Shown piece after piece: positions 22,798 to 34,087 of a stretch of 64,000 bases of DNA. Under the pieces are notes generated by a model. That model saw nothing but the letters and a program-made list of their open reading frames with translations, did no database searches and had not been told where the DNA came from. Source of the stretch: Bactrocera neohumeralis (Eukaryota; Arthropoda; Insecta; Diptera; Tephritidae); the NCBI RefSeq assembly GCF_024586455.1, contig NC_065921.1, forward strand, positions 62,435,528 through 62,499,527. Reading direction: 5' to 3'. The position numbers and the translations under genes are program-made. The number at the start of each line of letters is the position of its first letter. Position 1 is the stretch's first letter.

Positions 22798-25700
22798 CAA
22801 CCTTAGATGCGTACAGATAAACCAGCAGCACTCGAAGAGTGCTACAGCAAATCTGATAACCCTTATGAACGAGGGGAGTATCGACATCAGCCTAATACAG
22901 GAGCCCTGGGTCAAAGAAGACAACATTAAAGGGCTAAACAGCAGCAAGTATAACCTGTTTTACACACGGAACAAAGGTAAACCAAGGGCATGCATTCTTA
23001 TCAATAAAAGTATAAATGCATTTCTTTGTCCTAATTACAACAAGGTAGATATCATAGTGGTAAAGGTGGAACAGAAGGAAAAGCCCTTCTTCTTAGTCTC
23101 GGCCTACTTGGCCCATGATGAAGACATACCACCGACCCCGCTCACCAGACTAGTAGAGGAGAACAGGAAAGAAGATGTCCTAATAGGGTGTGATGCAAAC
23201 GCAAGGCACACCGTATGGGGTAGCTCCAGTATAAACACCAGAGGTGAGTCACTCTTGCAGTATATTCTAAATAGTAATCTAAGTATATGCAACAAGGGCG
23301 ATAAGCCAACTTTTATTTTTCCAAGCTCTGATAGGTTTCCGGGGTGGTCAACAGACACAGACAGTCTCGTTGTGGATAACTGGAGGGTATCCGAGGAGCC
23401 TTCCATGTCGGATCACTCCTGGATACTCTTCAGCATCCGCGGGAGGTACAGTGCTCCTCTCACATACCGGAACCCTAGAAGAACAGCATGGGAAAAATAA
23501 ATCAGAATAGCAACAAAATGCCTCAAAAAGGGAGGCAATAAGAGTATCAGAAATCCTCAAGAACTAGATTCAGAAGTAGAGAAGTTGGAAAAAATCTTAA
23601 CCACAACTTTCAATAAATCTACTCCGCTAACAGTTTTGAAAAAGAGAAAGTCTCTCCCTTGGTGGAACAGTGAACTCAAGAATTTGAGAACACAACTAAG
23701 GAAGCTTTCAATGAGAGTTTTAGAACCAAAATATGGCAGCCATATAAAGATATTATGAAAAGATACAAAAAAGCAGTCAGGAAAGCAAAAAACGACTCTT
23801 GGCGATCTTTCTGCACATCGATAGAAAGTTGCAGAGAAACCGCTGGGCTGAGCAAAATGCTATCCAAAGATCATATTAACACTGCCTACATTAGGACGGA
23901 GGGAAGTGATTGGACCTCCTCGGCAAAAGAGTCTCTGGAGGTACTAATTACAACACACTTCCCCGGGAGTCAGCAAACACCTTCAACGAGGGTTCAACCA
24001 GAACCACCGTTGAACGCAGCTAATTATCAAAGCCAAATAATAGACAAAAGCAATATCAAGTATGCCATAAATAGTTTTGTACCATTTAAAGCGGCAGGTC
24101 CTGACGGGATTATGCCCATAATGTTGCAAAAACTGGTAGAACCAATGGTTCAAAGACTTGAAAATATATACAAAGCTAGCATTCTATTATCCTACATCCC
24201 AAGAAGTTGGAAAAGAAGTAAAGTTGTGTTCCTTCCAAAACCTGGCAGAAGAACACACGAAACTGCCAAGCACTTTAGACCTATAAGCCTTACCTCCTTT
24301 ATGCTGAAGGTACTGGAAAGGCTAATAGATCTACACGTAAGAACAATAATGGCGGAGAAGTTATCGAAGTCCCAACATGCGTACATAAAGGGCCTATCAA
24401 CCGAAACTGCCTTCACGAGGTGATAAGTGTAATTGAAAAATCACTACACCACAAACGATACACCATGGCTTCTTTTCTAGCCATAGAGGACGCCTTCAAT
24501 AACATAGAAGTAAATGCGATAATTAACACTCTTGCACATGTTGGCATAGATGACACTGTGTGCAGATGGATACTATCGATGCTTGAGAATAGGAAGATTA
24601 TAGCTTCAAATGGCGCTGCAACACAAACAAGCTATGTGAGTAGAGGGACGCCTCAAGGAAGGGTCCTCTCTCCGCTCCTATGGGTTGTAGCGCTGAACGA
24701 AATACTCCTCCAACTAAACGGTGGAGGAGTGAAAGCAGTGGTGTATGCAGACGATATAGTGTTGTTGGTATCAGGCATGTTTCCTTCAACAGTCAGCGAG
24801 ATTATGGAAAGAGCACTTCGAAGGTTAAACCTATGGGCTAAAAACAATGGACTAGGAGTTAACCCGAACAAAACAGAACTGATGCTATTCACAAGCAGAA
24901 CCAAAATACCTCAGTTTCAACTTCCGGTACTAAACGGTAGAACACTAACTCTATCCCCCACAGCTAAATACTTGGGGGTGGAGATTGACACAAAATTGTC
25001 CTGGAAAATAAATATAGAAAAAAGAATAAACAAAGCATACATGGCTTACTATACATGTAAGAGAACCGTCAACAAGAATTGGGGCCTCAAACCAAGTATA
25101 GTCATGTGGATGTATACGGCTGTCATAAGACCTATACTTACATATGGAGCTCTGGTATGGTGGCCAGCGCTAAACAAACAATATAACATTAAAAAAATTA
25201 AATGGTATACAAAGAGCAGCATGTGCGGGTGTTACTGGGGCAATCAGGTCATGTCCGACTGATGCGCTCAACGTGATCCTGCATCAACTACCAATGGACA
25301 TTTTTACTCAAAAAACAGCAGCTATTGCGGCGACAAGAATAAAAGAATTGGGAGGTTGGAACCAGCAGAACTATGGACATAGTGTAATTCTAAACAAGCT
25401 CACCATTAGTAAATCAGACTACATTCTCCCAAAGCTGGACTTCAATAGACACTTCCAGGTAAGGATACCATCTAGACGAGAATGGAAAAGAGGCTCAATA
25501 GAAGAGGAGGATACCATCTCAGTCTATACCGACTGGTCCAAAATGGACTGCGGAGTAGGCACGGGGTATTCTCCACTGATCTGGGCATATCTCTCTCTAT
25601 ACGTCTACCGAATTCGGCTAGCATCTTCCAAGCAGAAGTACGAGGCATAGACAAAGCCTGCGAAGCTCTATTGGAAAACCACGGGAATATAAATAAATCA

Positions 25701-26369
25701 ACTATATTTACGGATAGCCAGGCGGCGCTCCTGGCCTTGCCTTCACCCATGACAAACTCCAGCACAGTACACAACTGCAAGAGAGCACCAAGCACAATAA
25801 AAGACAAGCTCCAACTAAACTTAATCTGGGTTCCCGGCCACAGGAACATTTTCGGTAACGAAAAAGCAGACGAGTTGGCAAAGGCAGGAGCTTTCCTCAA
25901 CGAATCCGAGGCGGAGATAATACCAAGTCCGCTAGGATCAATCAAAGGAGAGATCAATAGACAATTTCAACAAATTGCAAATAACAGGTGGAAAAACATC
26001 ACAAAATGCGTCATAACTAAACAATTACGGCCAACATATGACAGGAAAAGAACCAACGACTTACTAAATAGGTCAAGGAAAAGTATTTACAGAGTAACAG
26101 CTACCACAACAGGGCACTGGCCATTTGGAGAACACGCATCCAAAATGGGTATGCCCTACAATGACATCTGCCGTGGCTGCGGAGTAGCAGGGAACAAGGA
26201 AACAATCTTCCACTTTCTCTGTGAATGCCCAGCTCTAGCACAGATCCGACACAAAACACTTGGAATCCATCTAGCACCAAACCTTGAATGGATTTCCACT
26301 AAAAGCATATCGGACATAAGCAGTTTCATCGAAACCTCAAAATGGTTTGAAAGAGAAGGTGAAACGTAA
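22763..26369 (+). pseudogene. LINE ORF2 (APE endonuclease, RT, RNase H), multiply broken
   Basis: The endonuclease part (22763-23460) has IQEPW, GCDANARHTVWG and SDH. A TAA at 23498-23500 ends the first segment. Frame changes lie near 23690, 24405 and 25225, and again around 25480-25600. RT has GTPQGRVLSPLLW and YADD near 24746, but motif A reads FLAIEDAFNN, so the catalytic Asp has become Ala and GTPQG is followed by Arg instead of Gly. RNase H (FTDSQAALLAL near 25710, WVPGHR near 25828) and the C-terminal CRGCGV...HFLCECP zinc motif (26166-26230) remain readable. At least six lesions make it inactive. Confidence 0.88.
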
Positions 26370-26434
26370 TAGCACATACTGGGCACATCAAGTGTAAATT
26401 GAGCCCAATAGGGCTGCACTCCTACCTACCTATC

Positions 26435-27920
26435 AGCATTAAAATTGCCTTTGAATACCTAAATATTTTTTCAAACAGACCTTTGACCCTGTTTACCCCA
26501 AATCTGCACTTCACGGTTCAATCGTTTACTTTACCTAATCGTTTCAGCACTGTTCACGAAATTGAAAATCCTTTCCTCTGGCGCCCCAAAGGTTAGCTCG
26601 TTTTCAACGTTAGTGCTCAATAAGCTTCTTGCTCAGCGCTTATCGGCTGCTTAGTTAGTTTATCGCAACTTACAATTTCTTCGCTTACGCTTTCTATGTC
26701 ATTTTCACTTTCCACACTTCCACAACGCGTTTCGCTTGATTGCATTCGGGTTTCGCTTTGCCTTGTGGTTGACTGCGCGGCTATACGCTTTTAATCGTAT
26801 CACCGTAAAATCAGCAGAATTGTCCGACTGAAATGTTACGCTCGAGAACGGAAATGCGTATAGACATAAGTATGAATACATATGTCAGAAAGTATTGTAT
26901 ATACTATATATACTTGTGTATATAGGTATGTACTCCAACAAAACTAGGTCACCTATAACAGCGAGTGATTACAAGCCTCGAGACCGTAAGAATGGGCTTA
27001 CAACACCGAGACGCACATGCTGACTCTGACGAGTATGTGTGTATAGAAAGTTTCTTAACTACAGCCGACTGGCATACATACGGGCTCATCAGCTTCTTTA
27101 AATTTTAATTTCAACCTTAGAGCCATCACATCAACAACCGCTTGGAGCCGCATGGCGCACATCAGCCGCTGTCGGGAATGGCTATGAAAAGTCAATTGTA
27201 TCACAGATGTACGCTCACGAGCTGTTGGTCGGTCGCAAAAGTGTGGCTACTGAGCCGCATTAATGGCTCTGCGATTGCGTGTTACGCTGCTGCTTAATGC
27301 GCGAAGCCATAACGTGATGGTCGGCTACAAGCCTCCTTTCCATGTTGTGTTGGGCGGACAAGCATGAACGCCTCAACAACAGATAACCCTCAACGGAAAC
27401 GGAAATAGTGAAATGGGCAAGGAAAATGACGGCATAATGGTGTTGTTGTACACTTACGCTTCGTGGCACGCTCTTGTTATTGGAGCAGAGCTCGTTTAGT
27501 TGAGCGTCAGTTCGAGAATATTCGCGGGTTTTGTTGTACATAAGCGGACTCGCAGATCTAATAGAGATTGGATAAGTTTCACTAGTACCAATTATTTCAT
27601 TTAAAGTAATTTTTTGTTAATCCGGCCGAAATACATCTTCTCCTTACTGAGGGAGCCCTGTGGTTCTAAAATACCATCTGTAACTATCCCATCTGACCTG
27701 AAAAGCAGACCTTCAGAATATATCTAAAATATCTTTCTAAATAAAATCGGTCTTCAAATGTGTTGGCAGAAGCTTAAAATGTATCATTAAATTGGGAACA
27801 GATTCAGATAATGTGCGAGAGGTCCTGTAATTGAAAAGTCATTTGAAGAAATGACTCGAGATAATAATTAAACTGAAGATTTTGTACAGTTTTAAAAACT
27901 ATAAGTCTTAGTAATCGAAT
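26435..27920. other. Unassigned, apparently unique region
   Basis: Base composition is more even than in the flanks, and no family is recognised. Short frames on both strands lack protein-like features. It may be host intergenic or untranslated DNA. Confidence 0.45.
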
Positions 27921-27924
27921 AACA

Positions 27925-29300
27925 GCTATTTTCTATAGCTCGGTCAAAAACTGAGATATCGGAGATGTGAGCAAAAGAAATGTGTTATTTTAGACACAGG
28001 TGGTATAGATCGATTTTGCATAAACCGAATTTGGTTGAAATCAGTCGGTGGGCGTTGCCACGCTCATCGTCCAATTTCGACGCCGGCTCATATTAAGCCC
28101 TCAATGTGTTGTGGGTGCGGTTATAATCCGATTTCATCGATTTTTATAGCACCGGTCGAGGCACTCAAAGGATTTGTCCCGAACGAGTTTAACTATAATA
28201 TTTTAGCTTTTACGGTTTTGGAGATATTAAACATAATAAAGAGAGCCACGTTCAGATTTTGAAAATTTTTAGCCCACAGGTTTTCTGAGATTCTGCAAAC
28301 CCTTTTGCCAAATTACAGTTATGTTTTGGGGGCGTGGTAGTGGTTCAAACTCGTCCACCAGTTTTGGCCAAAGAGCACATATACCAAGTTTAAGTATAAT
28401 ATCTCAATTTTAGTTAAGTTACAGCTTGCATATCCGGATTTCAACTAGTTACCCCATCCAGGTCATTTATATGTACATTGCGACAAGCACCCAGAAATTG
28501 TAAATAGAACCCAAAATATTTAATTACTGATAAATATTTTTTTGTCGCCTTCAAAGTATTCCCCACTATATGTAATACACTTTTCGGGATAGCTTTCAGC
28601 TCTTTTAGCTAATTTTGTTTTATTTCTTCGATTGACTTAAAAGGGGTTCCACGAGTTTGGGGAACAAGCAAAATGTAATAAGTTCCTAATGTACCAAATT
28701 ACGAGTATGGAAAAAAAATGCGCTTCATCTTGATTTTTGAGCGGCCTTGGCGTGGTTTTTTTGTTTGGGCATTGTTTCATACTCAAAATATCTACCAAAA
28801 TCATTCAAACGGACTCGTGAAAGAGGTCGAGCTCTCTTGCCATTCCTCTAACACTTGCCTGAGGAGTTTTAAGTACCATATCCTTAATTTTTTCAAAAGC
28901 TCCCTCAATTGAAGAGGTCGAAGGTCGTCCAGAACGAGGCATGCTTTCAACGATGTCTCGACCGTCTTTGAAGACTTTGTACCACTCGTAGGCTTATGCT
29001 TTTGATAAAACTTAATCTTTTCCAATATTAGCAAAGATTCTGCATGCGAAATTTGGTTAAAAATACAAAAATTTTCGACAAACAAAGATGTTTGATATTT
29101 TTAGCCATTGTAAAAAAAACTGTTTTGATTACGCTTTTAGTTGGCATATTATTTAAGGACATTCCTATCAACTTAGCAAAATACATGATTTTGACATATC
29201 ATTTACCCGAGGTATTTACAATTTCCTGTTGTTTTAAGTGAAACAAACAAACTGTAAACAAAGCTATTATATTCTGTATCAGAATGTTGTAAGAGTATAA
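27925..29300 (-). repeat. Decayed family Y copy (Y3) split by a mariner fragment
   Basis: Segments at about 27990-28450 resemble Y in the same orientation as copies 1 and 2: 'gaaatcagtcggtgggcg', 'ggttataatccgatttc', 'gggggcgtggtagtgg' and 'gttacagcttgcatatccgg'. The Y start-like end 'gttgtaagagtataaaac' appears at 29285-29301. The material between about 28480 and 29240 is foreign. Divergence from copies 1 and 2 is large, so this copy is much older. Confidence 0.6.
28530..29060 (-). pseudogene. Mariner-type transposase fragment (N-terminal)
   Basis: On the minus strand, segments read YKVFKDGRD and then MPRSGRPSTSSIEGAFEKI, followed by DMVLKTPQASVRGMARELD. This is the paired helix-turn-helix linker region of mariner transposases. 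No catalytic domain follows. Stops and frame changes are present. Confidence 0.65.
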
Positions 29301-31690
29301 AACTTCATCGAATTGTACGCATTAGGGATCGCATGGATATGTATTCATTTGCAACAAAGCATAATCATTTCCGGGATTTGATCGCACAAAGGAAAAAACG
29401 ATATTTTTTGAACGCACTGTCTGATGAAGTCTATTAGGTTTATTTAACAAGAATAAACCAAATGTATGTACATTTGTGAGTAAGACTAATAACTACTATA
29501 AAATCTTTAATAATATAATAATATTTCTAATTTATTATTTTTTTAAATGAGTTAAGTGAAAGCAACCCATTAAATTATAGTTTATTAACACTTCTGCGTA
29601 AAGGACGGAATTTCTTAAACTATTTTGACGGAAAAAACACTCTTTCACATCAAAGCACAATGATGGGAAAGCTCCAATCAGAATAAAATCTTCGGAACGA
29701 CTGTTTGTTTACCAAGCGCTGAAGAGTCAAGAATTAAATAGCGGGCGGATTGCATACATATGTCACTGATTATCACCACAAATGAATGTGTAGGAAGTAA
29801 GTAGCTTACAAATGTACTGTTATATATTCAGATACAATACATTGGTCCTACAGAAGATTGTTGAAGTATTGTTAAATAGAAGAAGTGGCCACAAATATAT
29901 AGACATATAATAAAACAAATACATAAAAATATACATAAATAGTTGCATGGAGTAACTTATATAAATGAATACTACTGAGACTGCTGCATGAATTTACACA
30001 AAGTGGCTTGCGGCATGAAGCATTCATACACACACAGATACCTGGCCAACCATATGTGCATAGCAGTTCGAAAATGTTCTGTGCATTGTCGGGCCCATAA
30101 ATCATTTTTGTTTAATTAAACTGAAATCTGTGCGACATCTTTGCAAAGTTGCTGACCAGCAACACATTCCAGCTACCCGCGAGCTTCTTGCCTGTGCCTT
30201 AATGCCCACACAGTCTACATAATACACATCCTTACATAGTTGCCGTCTTTTGCCGCAATCGCGTCTGCCTCGTCCACATTACGATGTTTTAAACGGAGAG
30301 TGGGTGTGCGTGAGGGCAGACTCAGGGGTACTTGCCACCTCTACTATTTGCGCTAACGTCAGAAACTTGCTTGGCGAATTGTAGCTAATAGTAAATGTAG
30401 CTTTTTTGCTTCCTCCCTTACTACCTTCTCTCCGCTGCCTTTGCGGCTAACCAACCGCCCGACTGGCTACTTGAAATGTTCAAGTATATTACATTTGTTT
30501 TGTATGCATTAGTGTATGTACACTTGTGTGTATGTGCCGCTGTCTGTGTCTCCAAGAGCTTCGGTATTTACGTCCACAGTGACAAAGCTCGGCTATGCCA
30601 ACTCCAATCCAATTAAATGCTGATTCCCAAATGACCTTCAATTCATTTTAAGTATAGTCCACTTCTACCTTTATCGCTTCACTTCCTTTCGTACATAGTT
30701 TGTGCACATTTTGAAAATTGTCTTTTCCTCAAAGTGTAATTTCCTCGTTTCAACTTTCACCAGATCGTCTTTTAATCGCTTTTGTACATGTTATTTGTAT
30801 TTAAAACTGTAAATTTGACTTTTATTATAGCCTATGGTTTGTATAGTTTCATTCCATACTAAATTGCTATAGTTCTTACTTATCTTTTGGATTTTATCTT
30901 AATTGCTCATGCCAACATAATGCCTTACCACATACCGCCCTCTTCAAAGCTCTTGAATATTTTTTGTCTACTTTGCCCTTCGCACTCAATTCAGCAGGTC
31001 GTTCATCCTTTGCCGTTTCGAGTTTTTAATCAAAGTTAAACTAAAATACGTATTTATCACATTTAATTTAAGTCCCATACCACCTCCTTCTTGTTATTTG
31101 AAACATAAAATTAAAAAGAGGTTAAGGGGTCAGTAGGGCAATCTTTTTAAACAATTTTTTTTTTTTGCATTATATGTTCCCTTATACCCTTGGAACTAAT
31201 GTAGAAACCTACTTTACCATTGGAAGGTTTCGAAAAAAGCCCAAAAATAATAATACCGCTCGACGTTCGGAGCGCTCGGAGTGCACACCTCAAACTTTAA
31301 ACGCGGTTTTCTCAAAACAGACTTTTTTAAACTGACGGATATGATTCCGGTCGAACTACTCAACTGATTTGCTTAATTTTTTTTTAATGTTCACAAATGA
31401 GCCCTTGATTTTGAAAGTGGTATAAGTCAAAAATTTTGAAAATCTATTTTATCAGCTATTACTTATCAAATCTTAATAAAATAACATAATCTGAAGAGAT
31501 TAGCAGCACGCCATGCAAATTAACTCTTTAAAATGTGTTTATTTTTTAGTTGTTAACTGAAATACAGATATTGTTCGTTTTGATAGTGGTATAAGTCAGT
31601 GTGTTCACAAAGTAATTTTGTCATGTCTTCAGATAGTGGTTCAGGTATGATGAAGTAAAACTTTTAATGTAAAAACCTACTATTTAAAGT
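29301..31690. other. Unassigned region
   Basis: Nothing convincing is seen. Short frames such as one at 29872-30105 on the minus strand have no family features. 'agtggtataagtca' occurs near 31418 and again near 31580 and may belong to the transposase-like element downstream. Confidence 0.45.
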
Positions 31691-31739
31691 TAATTGTAGA
31701 CATTTTACGGCGAATAAGTATAAGTAATGCTCCCAAGAA

Positions 31740-33273
31740 ATGGAAACGAATAAGAATGATATCGTCTTCTAATGAATTAGCTCATAGTTTAAAAGTGAAT
31801 TCGGAACCCTTACAAATGGAAGAAAGCAAAATGAAATCAAGAAAGAGGTTACGAAATCAACAGATTGATGCACATGATATCGTGCAGAGGAATATGAAAC
31901 AAAAAACTCTAAGCCCGTGAATGCTAAACTTTTCGAAAATAAAGATTGTCTTTGTTCCAAAAAGTGTTTAAATGGAATCGGATATGAAGACAGAAAAGCT
32001 AATTTTGATTATTTTTGGAATTTAGCAAGTTTCGAAAAACAGAATATGTTTCTGTATGGTTTGATTAGAAAACAATCAACAAAAAAAAAAAAACACTCCA
32101 GAAATCACAAAGGATATATGAGAAAATGGAGTCTTAAGTTTCATCTATATGTATGTATGAGTTCGGAAGTTTCTGTTTGCAAAACTTTTTTTTGGATACT
32201 TTCAAAATATCTAACGGAAGATTAAGCCGTACCTTAAATTCTGAAACACCTGGAATAGATGGTCGTGGCAAAATGGCTAGTTCATCTAGAAAAACAGAAG
32301 AAGAAAAAACTAAAGTAATACGAGATCATATTCTGAGTTTTCCAACATGTGAGAGCTATTACACGCGATCACATCACACTTCAGGTCGAAAGTATCTAAG
32401 TGCTGACTTAGATATTCGAAAAATGTATGGGCTATATGTGGAAAAATTTGACGAAAATAATACATCATGTGTAAAGGAGTGTACTTATAGAAAAATATTT
32501 AATACTGAGTTCAACCTAAATTTTCATACTCCTCGTAAAGACACGTGCCAAAAGTGTGATTCGATAAAACTAAAAATTGAAGCAACCAGTAATGAAGACG
32601 AGAAGTTGTATCTTATGGAAATTCATGATTCACATCTTAAAAGTGCCGAACAGGCTAGAAAAAGTTTAACAGATCACATACAAAAAACAAAAGATAACCC
32701 TAGTGAAAATTACGGATTCACATTTGAGCTATAGAAAGCGCTTCATTATCCAAAACTTTCTGTTTCGGTAGCTTACTATAAGCGCAACATGTATGTATAC
32801 AATTTAGGGTTTCATAATTTCAACAATGGAAATGCTAAAATGTATGCATGGGATGAAACAATCGCCTCAAGAGGATCACAGGAAGTTGCGTCCTGCATCT
32901 TAAAGCACATTCGGGACATTACCACTCAAAAGCATATAATAGCTTATAGTGATGCCTGCTCAGGACTAAATCGAAACAATTACAAAGCTTTAATATGGTT
33001 AAAAATTGTTTAGTCATCTGATAATAATGTTGAAACAATTGATCATAAATTTATGGTATCCGGCCATCCTTTTTTGCCAAATGATCGCGATTTGGGTTTG
33101 ATAGAAACTAAAATTAAAAAATCGAATTATTTATACATCCCTGAGCATTATTATAATTTAATAAAATCATGTAAGATGAAAAACCCATTTTCTGTAGCAC
33201 AAATAGAGCATATTCTTTGCCCACATACATTAGCACAAACAATTGCATACTTACATATGTACAAAGCATATTG
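31740..33273 (+). pseudogene. DDE transposase-like protein of a widespread insect family, broken
   Basis: Readable pieces run in order: a Cys-containing N-terminal region (CLCSKKC near 31950), FWNLASFEKQ (near 32014), VCKTFF (near 32179), RHxFN-like FNTEFNLNFHTPRKDTC (near 32505) with a CQKC pair, YAWDETIASRG (near 32842), IIAYSDACSGLNRN (near 32937) and GHPFLPNDRDLG (near 33061). The spaced Asp residues in the last three motifs suggest an RNase H-fold (DDE) nuclease. A one-base change in a T-run near 32195, TAG at 32732-32734 and TAG at 33011-33013 break it. I recognise the motif set from multicopy insect genomes but cannot name the superfamily. Confidence 0.6.
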
Positions 33274-33289
33274 ATCTCTTCGGCGAGCT

Positions 33290-33943
33290 CTCAATTGCAC
33301 AAAAGTAAGTACATACAAGCCAAGTATTAAGGTGTGCCTATATATCAGTGAAGCGCTTTACGTAGCCCGCGGGCGGCCGACTTTATTGCTCTCTCACAGA
33401 TTCGCTCACACGTATTAGTCAAGCGGTCTCTATACATTGTGGAAAATTAATGTGCATTTGAAAATCACTTGATCAACGACTGTTGACTGCTACGCATGTA
33501 ATTTGTATGTGCGCGCTGATTAACAATTTTACTATAAAACCATGAAAATATTGATTTTTAGTTTTTTGATACATCCGTTTAGGTGAAAACTTCAACATAA
33601 ATTCAATATTTAAAATTTTTTTTTATTTTAATTTCTTTTTGATACGTGAATTGTCTTTATTTTTGTAATTGATAAAAATTAATAAGGAATTTCATTAATT
33701 TCACAATTTTGTAAAAGTTGTCGAATCACTTTCAAATTTTTTTTATATTAATTAATACTAAAGTTTTGTATTTTTTTTGGTGTAGCAGCAAGCTCTCTCA
33801 TACTCCAACACAAGCACACAGTTTGGTAGTGTGCGTTTGGGCATCACTACTATATGTACCTATATAGAAAATACTTAAAATTAATATTGTGGTTTGAAAA
33901 CAAAGCATATAAAAAAAATAAAAATAAAATTAAAAAAAAAAAA
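33290..33943. other. AT-rich unassigned stretch
   Basis: No gene is seen. It ends in A-runs next to the Helitron terminus at 33944. Confidence 0.5.
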
Positions 33944-33985
33944 CAAGAAAAAACGTTAACTTCGGCTGCACCGAAGCTAATATAC
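33944..33985 (-). other. 3' terminal hairpin of Helentron-type element
   Basis: The plus strand reads CAAGAAAAAACGTTAACTTCGG, then a 5-nt loop, then CCGAAGCTAATATACCC. The six-bp stem sits about 18 bases from the end, the position expected for a rolling-circle transposon terminator. Confidence 0.7.
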
Positions 33986-34087
33986 CCTTCACAGGTGCAT
34001 TTTTTATAGGAACTATGTGTTTAAGTAAATCTAAGACGTAACTGGCCAGTGGTTTTCATTTAAAGAAAAACATTTCACTAATTCTGT

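Larger units (their letters stand above)
21270..26434 (+). mobile_element. LOA-clade non-LTR retrotransposon (LINE), near full length but broken
   Basis: A GC-richer 5' leader precedes ORF1 with a DUF4780-type domain and ORF2 with endonuclease, RT and RNase H, followed by a short 3' UTR ending in CTACCTACCTATC. The combination of DUF4780 ORF1 and RNase H in ORF2 is what is known of LOA-clade elements of flies. The 5' junction lies in the BEL LTR. No target duplication is visible because the other LTR half is absent. Confidence 0.88.

Noticed and set aside
29872..30105. Minus-strand 77-codon frame in the unassigned region
   Set aside because: Low-complexity tyrosine-rich end, no homologous motif and no splice context.
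26435..31690. A conserved host protein-coding gene
   Set aside because: Both strands were scanned for long or spliced frames with recognisable motifs, and none was found.
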